Of a stretch of DNA of 64,000 nt, positions 7,585 through 16,162 are shown piece after piece. Within the stretch, counting starts at the first letter, position 1, and each line of letters opens with the position of its first letter. The position numbers and the translations under genes are program-made. The notes below the pieces were generated by a model. That model searched no databases, was not told the origin of the DNA, and was given only the letters and a program-made list of their open reading frames with translations. The stretch is from Nocardioides speluncae (GTDB lineage: Bacteria; Actinomycetota; Actinomycetes; Propionibacteriales; Nocardioidaceae), in the NCBI RefSeq assembly GCF_003121585.1, contig NZ_QEOO01000026.1, positions 62,001 through 126,000 on the forward strand, in the 5' to 3' direction.

Positions 7585-8894
7585 GCCAGAACAACGATGA
7601 CCTCGGCGACCTGATCGGCCGCGAGCTGCACAACCGTGTCGACGACTGGAGCGACGCTCCCCTGACCTTCCAGGACGTGCGGGGCCGGGCCAAGCGGATC
7701 CGCCGCGGCCGCCGGATCGCCGCCGGCGTCGGCGTGGCCGCCGCTGCCGCGATCCTGGTCCCGACCGCCCTGATCGCCGGCTCCGGCCTGGACCGCTCCG
7801 AGCCCGACCCGGCACCGACCGGCCCGACCCAGTCCGCGACCGGCGGCACGCCTAGCGCGAACACCTCCGCCGACCCGACCGGTCCGACTCAGAACCAGAC
7901 CGCCACCGAGGGGGTGCCCGGCGAGAAGGCCGAGGTTCCGCTCGACGTCAGCAACCTGGACGCCGGAGACCTGCCGGCGGTCACCTGGCTCGAAGGCACC
8001 GCCGCCCACCTCGCCTCGGGCGAGACCCTGGAGCTGCCGGAGGCGTACGCGTCGATCGCCGAGGTTGGCGACCGACTAGTAGTGACCAGCAGCGACGACC
8101 AAGGCAACCTCCAGGTGACGGTGCTATCTGCGGCAGGGGACATCGTCAGCAGCTACCCGGTCGACGATGGCCGCGTGGTGGCCAATCGCAACCGCACGGC
8201 CGCAGCCTGGATCGGGCCGGACGGCGTACCGATGGTTCTGCAGGACGGTCGTCCCGAGCCCGTGCAGCTGGCGCAGGTCGAAGGCACCGACTTCGGAATC
8301 AGTGGCCTGGTCGGCGACGACTGCTCCAGCGCCTCCGAATCAGAAGGGCCGTCCGCGGCCGGCTGCCAGGTGTATGTCGACACTCAGGTCGGCGAGGAGC
8401 GCACCTCGTGGGTCGTCTCCTCGGACGGCTCCGTCGACCGCGCTAGCGAGCGCGTCCTCGGGATCAACGCGGTCAACGCCGACGGCAGCCGACTCGTCGC
8501 ACTGACCAGCCTCACCGACACCGAAGGGTGCTGGGAGGCCATGGACAGCAGCTACCGCCCCGAGTGGGAATCGTGCCGCGACAATGCGAAGTCTTTCTCC
8601 CCCGATGGGCAGTACGTGCTCGCCATCCTCGGCTTGGATGACGGCTTCGGCCCGCTCGACTTGAGCGTGCTTCGCGCGGACAGCGGCGAGTCAGTGGTGC
8701 ACTTCCAGCGGGCCGACCCGAGCGGAACACCGTTTGACATGGTCTGGGAGGACCCCGAGCACCTGCTCGCTGCCGTCTTCCAGGGCAACGAGTGGTCAAT
8801 CGTGCGGTTCGGCCTCGACGGCAGCATGGAGTACGCCGTTCCGCCACGCACCGGACCGGACCTTCCTCGGCTGTTCGTGCTCGCAACCCAGTGA
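7581..8894 (+). CDS. Membrane-anchored protein with extracytoplasmic beta-propeller-like domain, coupled to sigma factor
   Basis: Protein of 437 aa. The first 40 residues are cytoplasmic and charged (LGDLIGRELHNRVDDWSDAPLTFQDVRGRAKRIRRGRR). One membrane helix follows (IAAGVGVAAAAAILVPTALIAG), then a Pro/Thr/Gly-rich linker of about 60 residues and an extracytoplasmic domain of about 300 residues with repeating beta-strand patterns like a propeller (LASGETLELPEAYASIAEV..., VLSAAGDIVSSYPVD..., VLRADSGESVVHF). A strong GGGAGGAGGAG stands before the ATG, and ATGA overlap couples it to the SigE-family gene. By position it is the candidate partner or regulator of that sigma factor; the short N-terminus does not show a recognised anti-sigma zinc-finger motif, so direct sigma binding is an inference. 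Confidence 0.8.
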   Translation: MSQNNDDLGDLIGRELHNRVDDWSDAPLTFQDVRGRAKRIRRGRRIAAGVGVAAAAAILVPTALIAGSGLDRSEPDPAPTGPTQSATGGTPSANTSADPTGPTQNQTATEGVPGEKAEVPLDVSNLDAGDLPAVTWLEGTAAHLASGETLELPEAYASIAEVGDRLVVTSSDDQGNLQVTVLSAAGDIVSSYPVDDGRVVANRNRTAAAWIGPDGVPMVLQDGRPEPVQLAQVEGTDFGISGLVGDDCSSASESEGPSAAGCQVYVDTQVGEERTSWVVSSDGSVDRASERVLGINAVNADGSRLVALTSLTDTEGCWEAMDSSYRPEWESCRDNAKSFSPDGQYVLAILGLDDGFGPLDLSVLRADSGESVVHFQRADPSGTPFDMVWEDPEHLLAAVFQGNEWSIVRFGLDGSMEYAVPPRTGPDLPRLFVLATQ

Positions 8895-8921
8895 CTGCCG
8901 GCAGAACTCAGACTCAGCTGC

Positions 8922-9278
8922 TCAGGTGAAGAACCTGGCCTTGCGAAGGTCCCCGGACGGCCATACCCGAATCCTGAGGACGTAGTGCTCGTTCTCGGGC
9001 ACAGGCACGCGACGCCAACAGCGGTAGCCGTCGCCGGTTGTGACGTCTTTGACCCTGAAGGTGGGACCGGTCCCGTCGACAGGCCAGATCTTGGCCACCG
9101 CGGTCCGACTCGTGCCTTCTCCAAGGCCCGCGCACAGGACGTTCTTGGAGTCGACCCACTTACCCCAGGAATTGTGCACAGAGACGGTGACATCGCTGGC
9201 CGCAGCCGGGCTCACCATGGAGCCCGTCCATACGGTGACGAACACCAGCCCGGCGGCAATCCGCTGAACGTTACGCAC
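8922..9278 (-). CDS. Small secreted protein, unknown function
   Basis: 118 aa with a typical signal peptide (VRNVQRIAAGLVFVTVWTGSMVSPAAA, cleavage after AAA). The mature part of about 90 residues is beta-rich and has a pair of cysteines (LCAGLG, YRCWRR). No family is recognised. I use GTG 9278, which has GGGGG about 7 nt upstream and gives a clean signal peptide. It converges with the sigma-factor operon and lies just downstream of tsaD on the same strand, but is separated from it by about 86 nt. Confidence 0.65.
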   Translation of the reverse strand: MRNVQRIAAGLVFVTVWTGSMVSPAAASDVTVSVHNSWGKWVDSKNVLCAGLGEGTSRTAVAKIWPVDGTGPTFRVKDVTTGDGYRCWRRVPVPENEHYVLRIRVWPSGDLRKARFFT

Positions 9279-9364
9279 TGTCGAACCCCCGAGAGTTGCC
9301 GAATGATCCGGATCTAGTTGGCCACCCAACCCAAGGCTCGACATCGCTGTCAACTGGCTACGAA

Positions 9365-10411
9365 TCAGGCCACGACGGTCGTGATCGGCTGGGAGGAGTC
9401 GGCGGGCAGGTCTAGGGCTGACGGCGTACGGCCGCGGGCGACCAGCTCGGCGCCGAGGGCGGCGACCATGGCGCCGTTGTCGGTGCACAGGCCGGGGCGC
9501 GGGACGCGGACCCGGATGCCCAGCGCGTCGGCGCGTTCGGTGGCCATCGCGCGGAGCCGGCTGTTGGCGGCGACGCCGCCGCCGATCAGGATGTCGTCGA
9601 TGCCCTCGGTCTGAGCGGCGTCGAGGGCCTTGCGGACCAGGACGTCGCAGACCGCCTCCTGGAAAGACGCCGCCACGTCGGCCACTGGCACCGGCTCGCC
9701 CGATGCCTCGCGCGCCTCGACCCAGCGCGCGACGGCGGTCTTCAGGCCGGAGAAGGAGAAGTCGAAGCGGTGCCGCTCCAGGTCGCGGCGCGAGGTGAGC
9801 CCGCGCGGGAAGTCGATCGCCACCGACGACCCCGAGGCGGCCTGGCGGTCGATGTGCGGCCCGCCGGGGAACGGCAGGCCGAGCAGCCGGGCCACCTTGT
9901 CGAAGGCCTCCCCCGCCGCGTCGTCGATGGTCGCGCCCATCGGGTCGACGCCGAGCGTGACATCGGCGACCTTGAGCAGCGAGGAGTGGCCGCCGCTGAC
10001 CAGCATCGCCAGACACGGCTCGGGCAGCGGGCCATGCTCGAGCTGGTCGACGGCGACGTGGGCGGCCAGGTGGTTGACGCCGTAGATCGGCTTGCCGAGC
10101 CCGATCGCGAGCGCCTTCGCTGCGGCGACGCCGACCAGCAGCGCGCCGGCCAGTCCCGGGCCGCTGGTGACCGCGACCGCGTCCACGTCGTACAGCTTGA
10201 TGCCGGCGGTCTCGCAGGCCCGCTCGATGGTCGGGACCATCGCCTCCAGGTGGGCGCGGGACGCGACCTCGGGTACGACGCCACCGAAGCGGGCGTGCTC
10301 GTCCACGCTGGACGCGACCGCGTCGGCGAGCAGGGTCTGGCCGCGGACGATGCCGACGCCGGTCTCGTCGCAGGAGGTCTCGATGCCAAGCACCAGGGGT
10401 CCGTCGCTCAT
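9365..10411 (-). CDS. tsaD: tRNA N6-adenosine threonylcarbamoyltransferase
   Basis: 348-aa catalytic subunit that transfers the threonylcarbamoyl group to A37 of ANN-decoding tRNAs (t6A). The opening [19 protein letters not shown] and the [24 protein letters not shown] (metal-binding His pair) and [11 protein letters not shown] motifs are the TsaD/Kae1 signatures. ATG 10411 gives the family N-terminus; codons upstream belong to rimI sequence. It is the last gene of the nnr-alr-hydrolase-tsaE-tsaB-rimI-tsaD operon, 4 nt after rimI, so the complete set TsaB/TsaD/TsaE sits together. Confidence 0.97.
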   Translation of the reverse strand: MSDGPLVLGIETSCDETGVGIVRGQTLLADAVASSVDEHARFGGVVPEVASRAHLEAMVPTIERACETAGIKLYDVDAVAVTSGPGLAGALLVGVAAAKALAIGLGKPIYGVNHLAAHVAVDQLEHGPLPEPCLAMLVSGGHSSLLKVADVTLGVDPMGATIDDAAGEAFDKVARLLGLPFPGGPHIDRQAASGSSVAIDFPRGLTSRRDLERHRFDFSFSGLKTAVARWVEAREASGEPVPVADVAASFQEAVCDVLVRKALDAAQTEGIDDILIGGGVAANSRLRAMATERADALGIRVRVPRPGLCTDNGAMVAALGAELVARGRTPSALDLPADSSQPITTVVA

Positions 10412-10415
10412 CAGG

Positions 10416-10850
10416 TCACTCTCCCAGCTGCATGACGATCGCATCCGAACCGTCGCGGTAGTAGCGCGGCCGCCGATGGATCTCGGTGAAGCCCTGGTCG
10501 TCGTAGAACGCCAGCGCGCCGGTGTTGTCGGCGCTCACCTCGATCAGGATCCGGTCGGCCCCGGCCGCGGCCGCGGCGGCGATCACCTCCCGCATCAGCC
10601 CGGTCGCGACCGCCTGCCGCTGAGCAGCGGGCGCCACCCCGATCCGGAGCAGCTCGACCACGTCGCCGGACGGCCCGGTCACCGCGTAACCGCTGACCGA
10701 AGTGTCGTCGTCGGCCTCCACCCACGCCTGGCGGCCGGCGCCCGCGAGGACTTCGGTCAGCCCGTCGGCGGTCCATGCGTCCGCGCCGAACAGCTCGGCC
10801 TCGAGCGCGGCGAGTGCGGGCAGGTCGGCCGGGGTCGCGGTGCGGATCAC
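10416..10850 (-). CDS. rimI: GNAT N-acetyltransferase, probable ribosomal protein S18 alanine acetyltransferase
   Basis: 144-aa GNAT protein. RimI acetylates the N-terminal alanine of ribosomal protein S18, and its place between tsaB and tsaD is the standard one. Visible are [26 protein letters not shown] at the start and the C-terminal [25 protein letters not shown]. The acetyl-CoA loop reads [14 protein letters not shown], where the family usually has Q/R-x-x-G-x-G/A, so both glycines are replaced. GTG 10850 overlaps the tsaB stop by 4 nt. Given the changed loop, the precise activity is less certain than the family assignment. Confidence 0.85.
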   Translation of the reverse strand: MIRTATPADLPALAALEAELFGADAWTADGLTEVLAGAGRQAWVEADDDTSVSGYAVTGPSGDVVELLRIGVAPAAQRQAVATGLMREVIAAAAAAGADRILIEVSADNTGALAFYDDQGFTEIHRRPRYYRDGSDAIVMQLGE

Positions 10851-11488
10851 GACACCCGCTTCGGCTGGCCGGGCAGCGCTGCGTCGGGGCGGCGCAGGTA
10901 GAGCGGCTCCGGGTCGAGCAGCTCCGCCCGCTCTCCGTGTACGACGCGCGCCAGCCAGCCGGCCGACGGCCGGTGTGGTGACGCGCTCACGAGGAAGTCG
11001 TCCGGGTAGAGCGTCGAGCCCTCGCCCACGACCGGGCGCTCGGTGACCACGTCGGCAGGGCGGGCGACGTGCGGCCCGTCGAGGCGCTCGCCGTCCGCGG
11101 AGTACGCCGCCCAGTAGACCTCCTTGCGGCGAGCGTCGGTCGCGACCAGGAACGGCCCGGAGACGGTGCCGGTGTCGACGGCCTCGATGGCGAGCACGTC
11201 GAGCGTGCACACGCCGTACACCGGGATCTCGAGGACGAAGCCGAGCGTGCGTGCGGTCACCAGCCCGACCCGCAGCCCGGTGAACGGCCCAGGGCCGACG
11301 CCGACCGCGATCGCGGTGAGGTCCTGGCGGACCAGCCCCGCATCGTCGAGGACGGCGGCGATCAGCGGCGCCAGCTGCTCGCCGTGCTTCATCGGCCGCT
11401 CCGAGATCGCCTCGGCGACGACCGTGCCGTCGTCGTCGCACAGAGCGACTGTCACCAGCGGGGTCGCCGTATCGAACGCAAGCAGCAC
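10847..11488 (-). CDS. tsaB: tRNA threonylcarbamoyladenosine biosynthesis protein TsaB
   Basis: 213 aa. TsaB is the non-catalytic partner of TsaD and scaffold for TsaE in t6A synthesis. The N-terminus MLLAFDTATPLVTVALC and the conserved VGVGPGPFTGLRVGLVTART stretch are diagnostic, as is KHGEQLAPLI. The stop is shared with the GTG start of rimI (GTGA), and the gene starts 10 nt after the tsaE stop. Confidence 0.96.
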   Translation of the reverse strand: MLLAFDTATPLVTVALCDDDGTVVAEAISERPMKHGEQLAPLIAAVLDDAGLVRQDLTAIAVGVGPGPFTGLRVGLVTARTLGFVLEIPVYGVCTLDVLAIEAVDTGTVSGPFLVATDARRKEVYWAAYSADGERLDGPHVARPADVVTERPVVGEGSTLYPDDFLVSASPHRPSAGWLARVVHGERAELLDPEPLYLRRPDAALPGQPKRVS

Positions 11489-11498
11489 GGCCCCGAGC

Positions 11499-12425
11499 CT
11501 AGATCAGGGTGACCCCGCGCCAGCGCGGACCCACGGGGAGTACGACGACCTGGCGCGGGTCCTCGTCGACCGCGTCGCTGCCGGTCGCGCGCACGATCCG
11601 GACCTCCAGCCGGTCCTCGGACAGGCCCTCGGCGACACCCTCGCCCCACTCGACGACGGTGACCGCCTCGTCCAGAGAGGTGTCCAGGTCGAGATCGTCG
11701 AGCTCGTCGATGCCGCCGAGCCGATAGGCGTCGACGTGCACCAGCGCCGGGCCGTCGGCCAGGGACGGGTGCACGCGGGCGATCACGAAGGTCGGCGAGG
11801 TGACGTCGCCACGGACCCCGAGCCCGGCGCCCAGGCCCTGGGTGAACGTCGTCTTCCCGGCGCCGAGCTGACCGGTGAGGGTCACCAGGTCGCCGGCGCG
11901 CAGTATCCCGGCCAGCTGTGAGCCCAGGCCCCGCATCGTGTCGGCGTCCGGCGCCGGGTAGGCCCGCGGCAGCCACCGCGCCAGCTCGACGTACGGCGCG
12001 TGCCGGCGGATCTCGGCGAAGCCGTGCCGCCGCCAGAACGCGATCGTGTCCGGCAGCTCCTCCCGGGCCAGCACCACCACTCCGGAGAAGCCGCCCTTGG
12101 CCGCCTCCTCCAGGGCGGCGCCGACCAGCGCGCCGGCCACGCCCGCGCCCTGCGCTTCGGGCGCGACGCCGAAGCGGCGCAGAAACACCACGCCGTCCGA
12201 CGGTGCGAACAGCAGCGCACCGGCGGGCTTGCCGGCGACGGTGGCGAGCAGCCCGCCGTGCCGCGAGAGCGCCCGCGCAATCGACTCGGGGGTCTCCGAC
12301 AGCGCATCCGCGGGCGGGTCGAGGACCGGGCGGGCGGCGAAGGCAGCGGACACCACCGCGTGCACCTCGGCCGCGGCCTCGGCACCCACACGACTCACGG
12401 GAGTGACCACTTGATCGAGCCTCAC
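11499..12425 (-). CDS. tsaE: Fusion of GNAT acetyltransferase and TsaE ATPase
   Basis: 308 aa made of two domains. Residues 1-155 are a GNAT acetyltransferase (VAPEAQGAGVAGALVGAALEEA is the acetyl-CoA motif; FWRRHGFAEIRRH near its end). Residues 160-308 are TsaE, the ATPase of t6A synthesis, with the P-loop GQLGAGKTTF, the VTSPTFVIARVH stretch, HVDAYRL and VEWGE. Free TsaE is about 150 aa, so this is a true fusion and not a start error: GTG 12425 overlaps the stop of the upstream hydrolase by 4 nt, and no alternative start lies between the domains with a ribosome site. The acetyltransferase substrate is unknown. Confidence 0.93.
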   Translation of the reverse strand: MRLDQVVTPVSRVGAEAAAEVHAVVSAAFAARPVLDPPADALSETPESIARALSRHGGLLATVAGKPAGALLFAPSDGVVFLRRFGVAPEAQGAGVAGALVGAALEEAAKGGFSGVVVLAREELPDTIAFWRRHGFAEIRRHAPYVELARWLPRAYPAPDADTMRGLGSQLAGILRAGDLVTLTGQLGAGKTTFTQGLGAGLGVRGDVTSPTFVIARVHPSLADGPALVHVDAYRLGGIDELDDLDLDTSLDEAVTVVEWGEGVAEGLSEDRLEVRIVRATGSDAVDEDPRQVVVLPVGPRWRGVTLI

Positions 12426-13519
12426 AGTCCGCCGGTCACCCCGGGCTGCGCCGGCGAGGCGGATGCGATCAGCTGGTCGAGGGTGGCGTTGACCCGCTCG
12501 TGCCGCTCCATGATCACCATGTGACCGGCGCCCTCGACCTCCTCGAAGTGCGCGTGCGGCAGCTCGTCGGCGAGCGTGCGGCTGTGGCTGATCGGGGTGA
12601 CCTTGTCGCGGGTGCCGCAGAGGACGATAGTCGGGAGCCCGTCGAAGGCGCGGAGTACGGCGAACTTGTCGAGCTCGCCGAAGCTCGGGAAGAACTCGGC
12701 CACCACCTCGAACGGCGTCGTACCGAGGAGCTGGTCGGTGAAGTCCACATAGGTCGCCGGGACCTTGCTGCCGAAGGCGTAGCGGTCGGTGAGCACCGTC
12801 GACAGCGGCTTGCCGACGCGGCGTACGCCGTCAACGGTGCGGCTGACCCGCGACAGCAGGCTGATCCCACGAACCGCCAGCTCACTGCCGACCACGTCGG
12901 GGATGAACGGCACCACCATCTTGTGCGGCTGCAGCGCCCCGGCGGTGGTCGCGATCAGTGCCACGCCGGTGATCCGGTCGCCGAACAGCTCCGGGTGCTC
13001 GTCGGCCAGCGCCAGGATCGTCATCCCGCCCATCGAGTGGCCGACCAGCACCACCGGCCCGTCCGGCACCACCTGGTCCAGCACCTGGAGCAGGTCCCGG
13101 CCGAGCTGGTCGATGGTGGCGTTCTCGCGCTCGGAGCGACCGGAGCGACCGTGGGAACGCTGGTCGTAGTAGACGGTACGCAGCAGCCCGCGGAAGCCTG
13201 CCCGCTGGAAGTGCCAGCAGTCGAGGGTGAGCGCGAAGCCGTGCACGAACACCAGCGTCGGCTGCTGGTTACGGCCCTTGCCGCGCTTGCCGCCTGTTCC
13301 GCCGGCGCGCTCGACCTCGTCGACCTCGACGTGCAGGGGTACGCCGTCGTCGGCGACGACGGTGATCGGTGCGGAGCGCAGCGAGCCGAGCGGGGTCGCG
13401 TCACCGGCGCCGCGGCGGGCGATCACCCGCTGCTGGCGGGCGATGCCGACCGCCGTACCGGCAGCCGCCAGCCCGGCCGCACCGGCCGCCAGACCTGCGA
13501 TCCTGCGCCGCATCCTCAT
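12422..13519 (-). CDS. Alpha/beta hydrolase with N-terminal membrane segment
   Basis: 365 aa. Residues 6-27 form a hydrophobic Ala/Gly-rich helix after a basic start (MRMRRR), probably a membrane anchor. The alpha/beta-hydrolase fold follows: oxyanion region FVHGFALTLDCW, nucleophile serine in VGHSMGGM, acid in GTRDKVTPI and His in GAGHMVI. The substrate is not predictable. In actinobacteria an alpha/beta hydrolase is regularly placed between alr and tsaE, as here; ATG 13519 overlaps the alr stop (ATGA) and its own stop overlaps the tsaE start (GTGA). Confidence 0.92.
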   Translation of the reverse strand: MRMRRRIAGLAAGAAGLAAAGTAVGIARQQRVIARRGAGDATPLGSLRSAPITVVADDGVPLHVEVDEVERAGGTGGKRGKGRNQQPTLVFVHGFALTLDCWHFQRAGFRGLLRTVYYDQRSHGRSGRSERENATIDQLGRDLLQVLDQVVPDGPVVLVGHSMGGMTILALADEHPELFGDRITGVALIATTAGALQPHKMVVPFIPDVVGSELAVRGISLLSRVSRTVDGVRRVGKPLSTVLTDRYAFGSKVPATYVDFTDQLLGTTPFEVVAEFFPSFGELDKFAVLRAFDGLPTIVLCGTRDKVTPISHSRTLADELPHAHFEEVEGAGHMVIMERHERVNATLDQLIASASPAQPGVTGGL

Positions 13520-14679
13520 GCCCTGTGCTCCTCAGCCTCACTGTCGACGTGGATCCGGCGCATGCGGCCGCCGACCCTGGTCACGATCTCGTAGCTGATG
13601 GTGCCGCATGCCTCCGCCCAGTCCTGCGCGGTCGGCTCCCCATCGGCACCAGCCCCGAACAGTACGACGCGACTCCCGGCCGCGGGAAGGTCGCTGTCCA
13701 GATCGACCACGAACTGGTCCATGCAAACCCGCCCCCGGATCGGCCGCCGCCGGCCGTCCACCCAGACCTCGGCCCGGCCACTGGCATGGCGCAGGATCCC
13801 GTCGCCGTACCCGGCGGGCACGAGTCCGAGAGTGGTCGGCCGGTCGGCGGTCCAGGTGTGGCCGTACGAGACCGAGCCCCCTGCCGGCAGCCGCTTGACC
13901 ATCGCCAGCGCCGCCCGGACCGTCATCGCCGGGATCAGTCCCAGTCCTGGCAGCACGGCCGGGGTGTGGCCCGGCGCAGGATCGAGTCCGTAGCTCGCGA
14001 TCCCGCACCGCACCAGGTCGAACCGCGCGCTCGGGCGGAGCAGCGCCGCGGCCGAGTTCGAAAGGTGCCGGACGCTCGGGCGCAGGCCGGCGGTGTGCGC
14101 GATCTCGAGCGCGCTGCGGAAGGCGGCCTCCTGGGCGTCGTTGGCGGGGTGGGCGGGCTCGTCGCTGCACGCGAAGTGCGACCAGATCCCGGTCACCGCG
14201 ACGTCGCCATCCTGCTCGGCGGCACGCGCGGCCCTGACCAGCTCGGTCCAGTCGGCTTGCATCGCACCCCCGCGGGACAGGCCGGTGTCGACCTTCAACT
14301 GGAGCCGCGCCTGGCGGCCGGCGGCGCGAGCGCCCTTGGTGACCTCGGCCAGCTCGTCCAGCGAGTACGCCGTGACGTCGATGTCGCGCTCGATCGCGGC
14401 GGCGTACTCCTCACCGGGAACGCCGAGCCAGCACAGCACGGGGCCGGCGTCACCGGTGGCACGCAGCGCCAGCGCCTCGTCGATGGTCGCAACCCCGAGC
14501 CAGTCCGCGCCGCCGGCACGCGCCGCCCGCGCAACCGGGCCGAGTCCGTGGCCGTAGCCATCCGACTTCACCACGGTCATCATCCGCGCGCCGCCGACAG
14601 CCGCGCGCAGGCGGCGGACGTTGTGTCGGATCGCCGCCACGTCGACGACGATCTCTGCCCTGTTCACGGACGAAATCAT
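13516..14679 (-). CDS. alr: Alanine racemase
   Basis: 387-aa PLP enzyme that makes D-alanine for peptidoglycan. The PLP lysine is in VVKSDGYGHGLGPVA near residue 38, and the second catalytic residue, a Tyr, is in GSVSYGHTW. The substrate-side motif RVCMDQFVVDL is also present. ATG 14679 overlaps the nnr stop by 4 nt (ATGA) and its stop overlaps the hydrolase start, so translation is coupled on both sides. GTG at the codon for V5 is a weaker alternative start. Confidence 0.96.
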   Translation of the reverse strand: MISSVNRAEIVVDVAAIRHNVRRLRAAVGGARMMTVVKSDGYGHGLGPVARAARAGGADWLGVATIDEALALRATGDAGPVLCWLGVPGEEYAAAIERDIDVTAYSLDELAEVTKGARAAGRQARLQLKVDTGLSRGGAMQADWTELVRAARAAEQDGDVAVTGIWSHFACSDEPAHPANDAQEAAFRSALEIAHTAGLRPSVRHLSNSAAALLRPSARFDLVRCGIASYGLDPAPGHTPAVLPGLGLIPAMTVRAALAMVKRLPAGGSVSYGHTWTADRPTTLGLVPAGYGDGILRHASGRAEVWVDGRRRPIRGRVCMDQFVVDLDSDLPAAGSRVVLFGAGADGEPTAQDWAEACGTISYEIVTRVGGRMRRIHVDSEAEEHRA

Positions 14680-16055
14680 TGGCGCAAGTCTCGCACCGCT
14701 TCCGGGATTGCGGCGGCAACGGCACCCGCGGTGATCGGTCCGCCGCGGGAGGCGAGGGTGGCGGCCGCGCCGTGCAGCCACGCGCCGGCCGAGGCGGCGT
14801 CGTACGGGCTCAGGCCGCCCGCCAGCAGCGAGCCGACCAGGCCCGCGAGCACGTCGCCCGCGCCGGCGGTCGCCAGCCACGGCACGCCCGTGGCCGAGAT
14901 GCGGACCCGTCCATCCGGATGGGCCGCCAAGGTACGCCTGCCCTTCAAGAGCACGACCGAGTCGAAGCGCCGGGCCGCCTCCCGCGCATGGGCCAGCTGC
15001 TCGGCCTCGACCTTGGCCCTGTCCACGCCCATGATCCGGGCTAGCTCACCGGCATGCGGGGTGAGGATCGCGGACGGGCCGAGGCGCTTGTTGACGTGGC
15101 TGAGTGCGTCGGCGTCGACCACGACCGGGAGCCCTTCGGCGAGGGCCTCGGCCAGCGCCAGGTCGGCGGCCGCGCCGCCGCCCGAGCCGACCACCCACGC
15201 CTGCACCTGACCGGTGCCGACCACGACCTCGGGGTGGACCGCGAGCACCTCGCGGGCCGCGCGGCCGACGTACCGCACCATTCCGGCCAGCCCGCTCACC
15301 GCGCCCGCCACGCACAGCACCGCCGCACCCGGATAGGCGGCCGAGCCGGCCCGGACGCCGACGACGCCGCGGGTGTACTTGTGGGCGTTCGCGGCCGGCT
15401 GCGGCACCAGCGCCGCGACGTCGGCCGCCTGCAGCGACTCGACGTCGGCGTCCGGAAGCTCGAGGCCGATGTCGACGAGATGTACGGCGCCGCACGCCTC
15501 CGCCGCTGGGTCGACGAGGTGGGCGACCTTGTGGGTGCCGAAGGTGACGGTCACATCCGCCCGCACGTGCGGTCCGTCGAGCCGCCCGGTGTCGACGTCC
15601 ATGCCGCTCGGCACGTCGACCGCCACGATCGGCACTCCCGCGACCGCCTGGAGGGCCGCCACTGCGTTGTCCCGCAGCCCCGGCCGCCCGCCGATGCCGA
15701 CGATCCCGTCCACCACCACGTCAAGGCCCTTCGCCGGTTCCGTCGCTTCAACGGTCCGGCCGCCGGCTGCCCGGAGTGCGGCGAGGCCGGCCTCGTGGAC
15801 CCGGTCGGACAGCAGCACCGCCTCCACCGCGCAGCCGCGCCGCGCCAGCAGCGCCCCGGCGTACAGCGCGTCGCCGCCGTTGTCACCCGAGCCGACCAGC
15901 AGCCGCACCCGCCGCCCGTACGCCGAACCCAGGAGGTCGAGTACGGCGTACGCCAGCCCCGCCGCCGCCCGCTGCATCAACGCCCCGTCCGGCAGCCGGC
16001 TCATCAGCTCCGCCTCGGCCGCCCGCACCTGCTCCACCGTGTGTGCCCGTCTCAC
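14676..16055 (-). CDS. nnr: Bifunctional NAD(P)H-hydrate epimerase / ADP-dependent NAD(P)H-hydrate dehydratase
   Basis: About 459 aa. The N-terminal domain is the NAD(P)HX epimerase (VGSGDNGGDALYAGALLARRG, AVDVPSGMDVDTG) and the C-terminal domain the dehydratase (ILTPHAGELARIMG, LLKGRRTLAA, WLATAGAGDVLAGLVGSLLAGG). Together they repair damaged nicotinamide cofactors. I use GTG 16055 (VRRAHTVEQVRAAE), the family N-terminus; ATG 16070 adds five residues and overlaps a 32-bp tandem repeat array. The gene heads the coupled chain down to tsaD. Confidence 0.93.
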   Translation of the reverse strand: MRRAHTVEQVRAAEAELMSRLPDGALMQRAAAGLAYAVLDLLGSAYGRRVRLLVGSGDNGGDALYAGALLARRGCAVEAVLLSDRVHEAGLAALRAAGGRTVEATEPAKGLDVVVDGIVGIGGRPGLRDNAVAALQAVAGVPIVAVDVPSGMDVDTGRLDGPHVRADVTVTFGTHKVAHLVDPAAEACGAVHLVDIGLELPDADVESLQAADVAALVPQPAANAHKYTRGVVGVRAGSAAYPGAAVLCVAGAVSGLAGMVRYVGRAAREVLAVHPEVVVGTGQVQAWVVGSGGGAAADLALAEALAEGLPVVVDADALSHVNKRLGPSAILTPHAGELARIMGVDRAKVEAEQLAHAREAARRFDSVVLLKGRRTLAAHPDGRVRISATGVPWLATAGAGDVLAGLVGSLLAGGLSPYDAASAGAWLHGAAATLASRGGPITAGAVAAAIPEAVRDLRQ

Positions 16056-16066
16056 GCCCCCATTCT

Positions 16067-16162
16067 GCATACACCGCCGACTCGGCGTAGACATGCACGC
16101 ATACATCGCCGAGTCGGCGCAGACGCGCACGTATACACCGCTGACTCGGCGCTCAAACGGCG
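16067..16162. repeat. Three tandem 32-bp repeats with internal palindrome
   Basis: Units at 16067-16098, 16099-16130 and 16131-16162. Each begins GCATACA (GTATACA in the third), carries the near-perfect palindrome CGCCGA-n-TCGGCG, and ends in a variable segment with GCAC. The array fills the gap between acpS and nnr and overlaps the acpS stop codon. There are no spacers, so it is not a CRISPR. Each unit would fold as a small hairpin in RNA. Confidence 0.75.

Noticed and set aside
16067-16162. CRISPR-like array
   Set aside because: Repeats of 32 bp follow each other without unique spacers and no cas gene is nearby; tandem repeats explain it.
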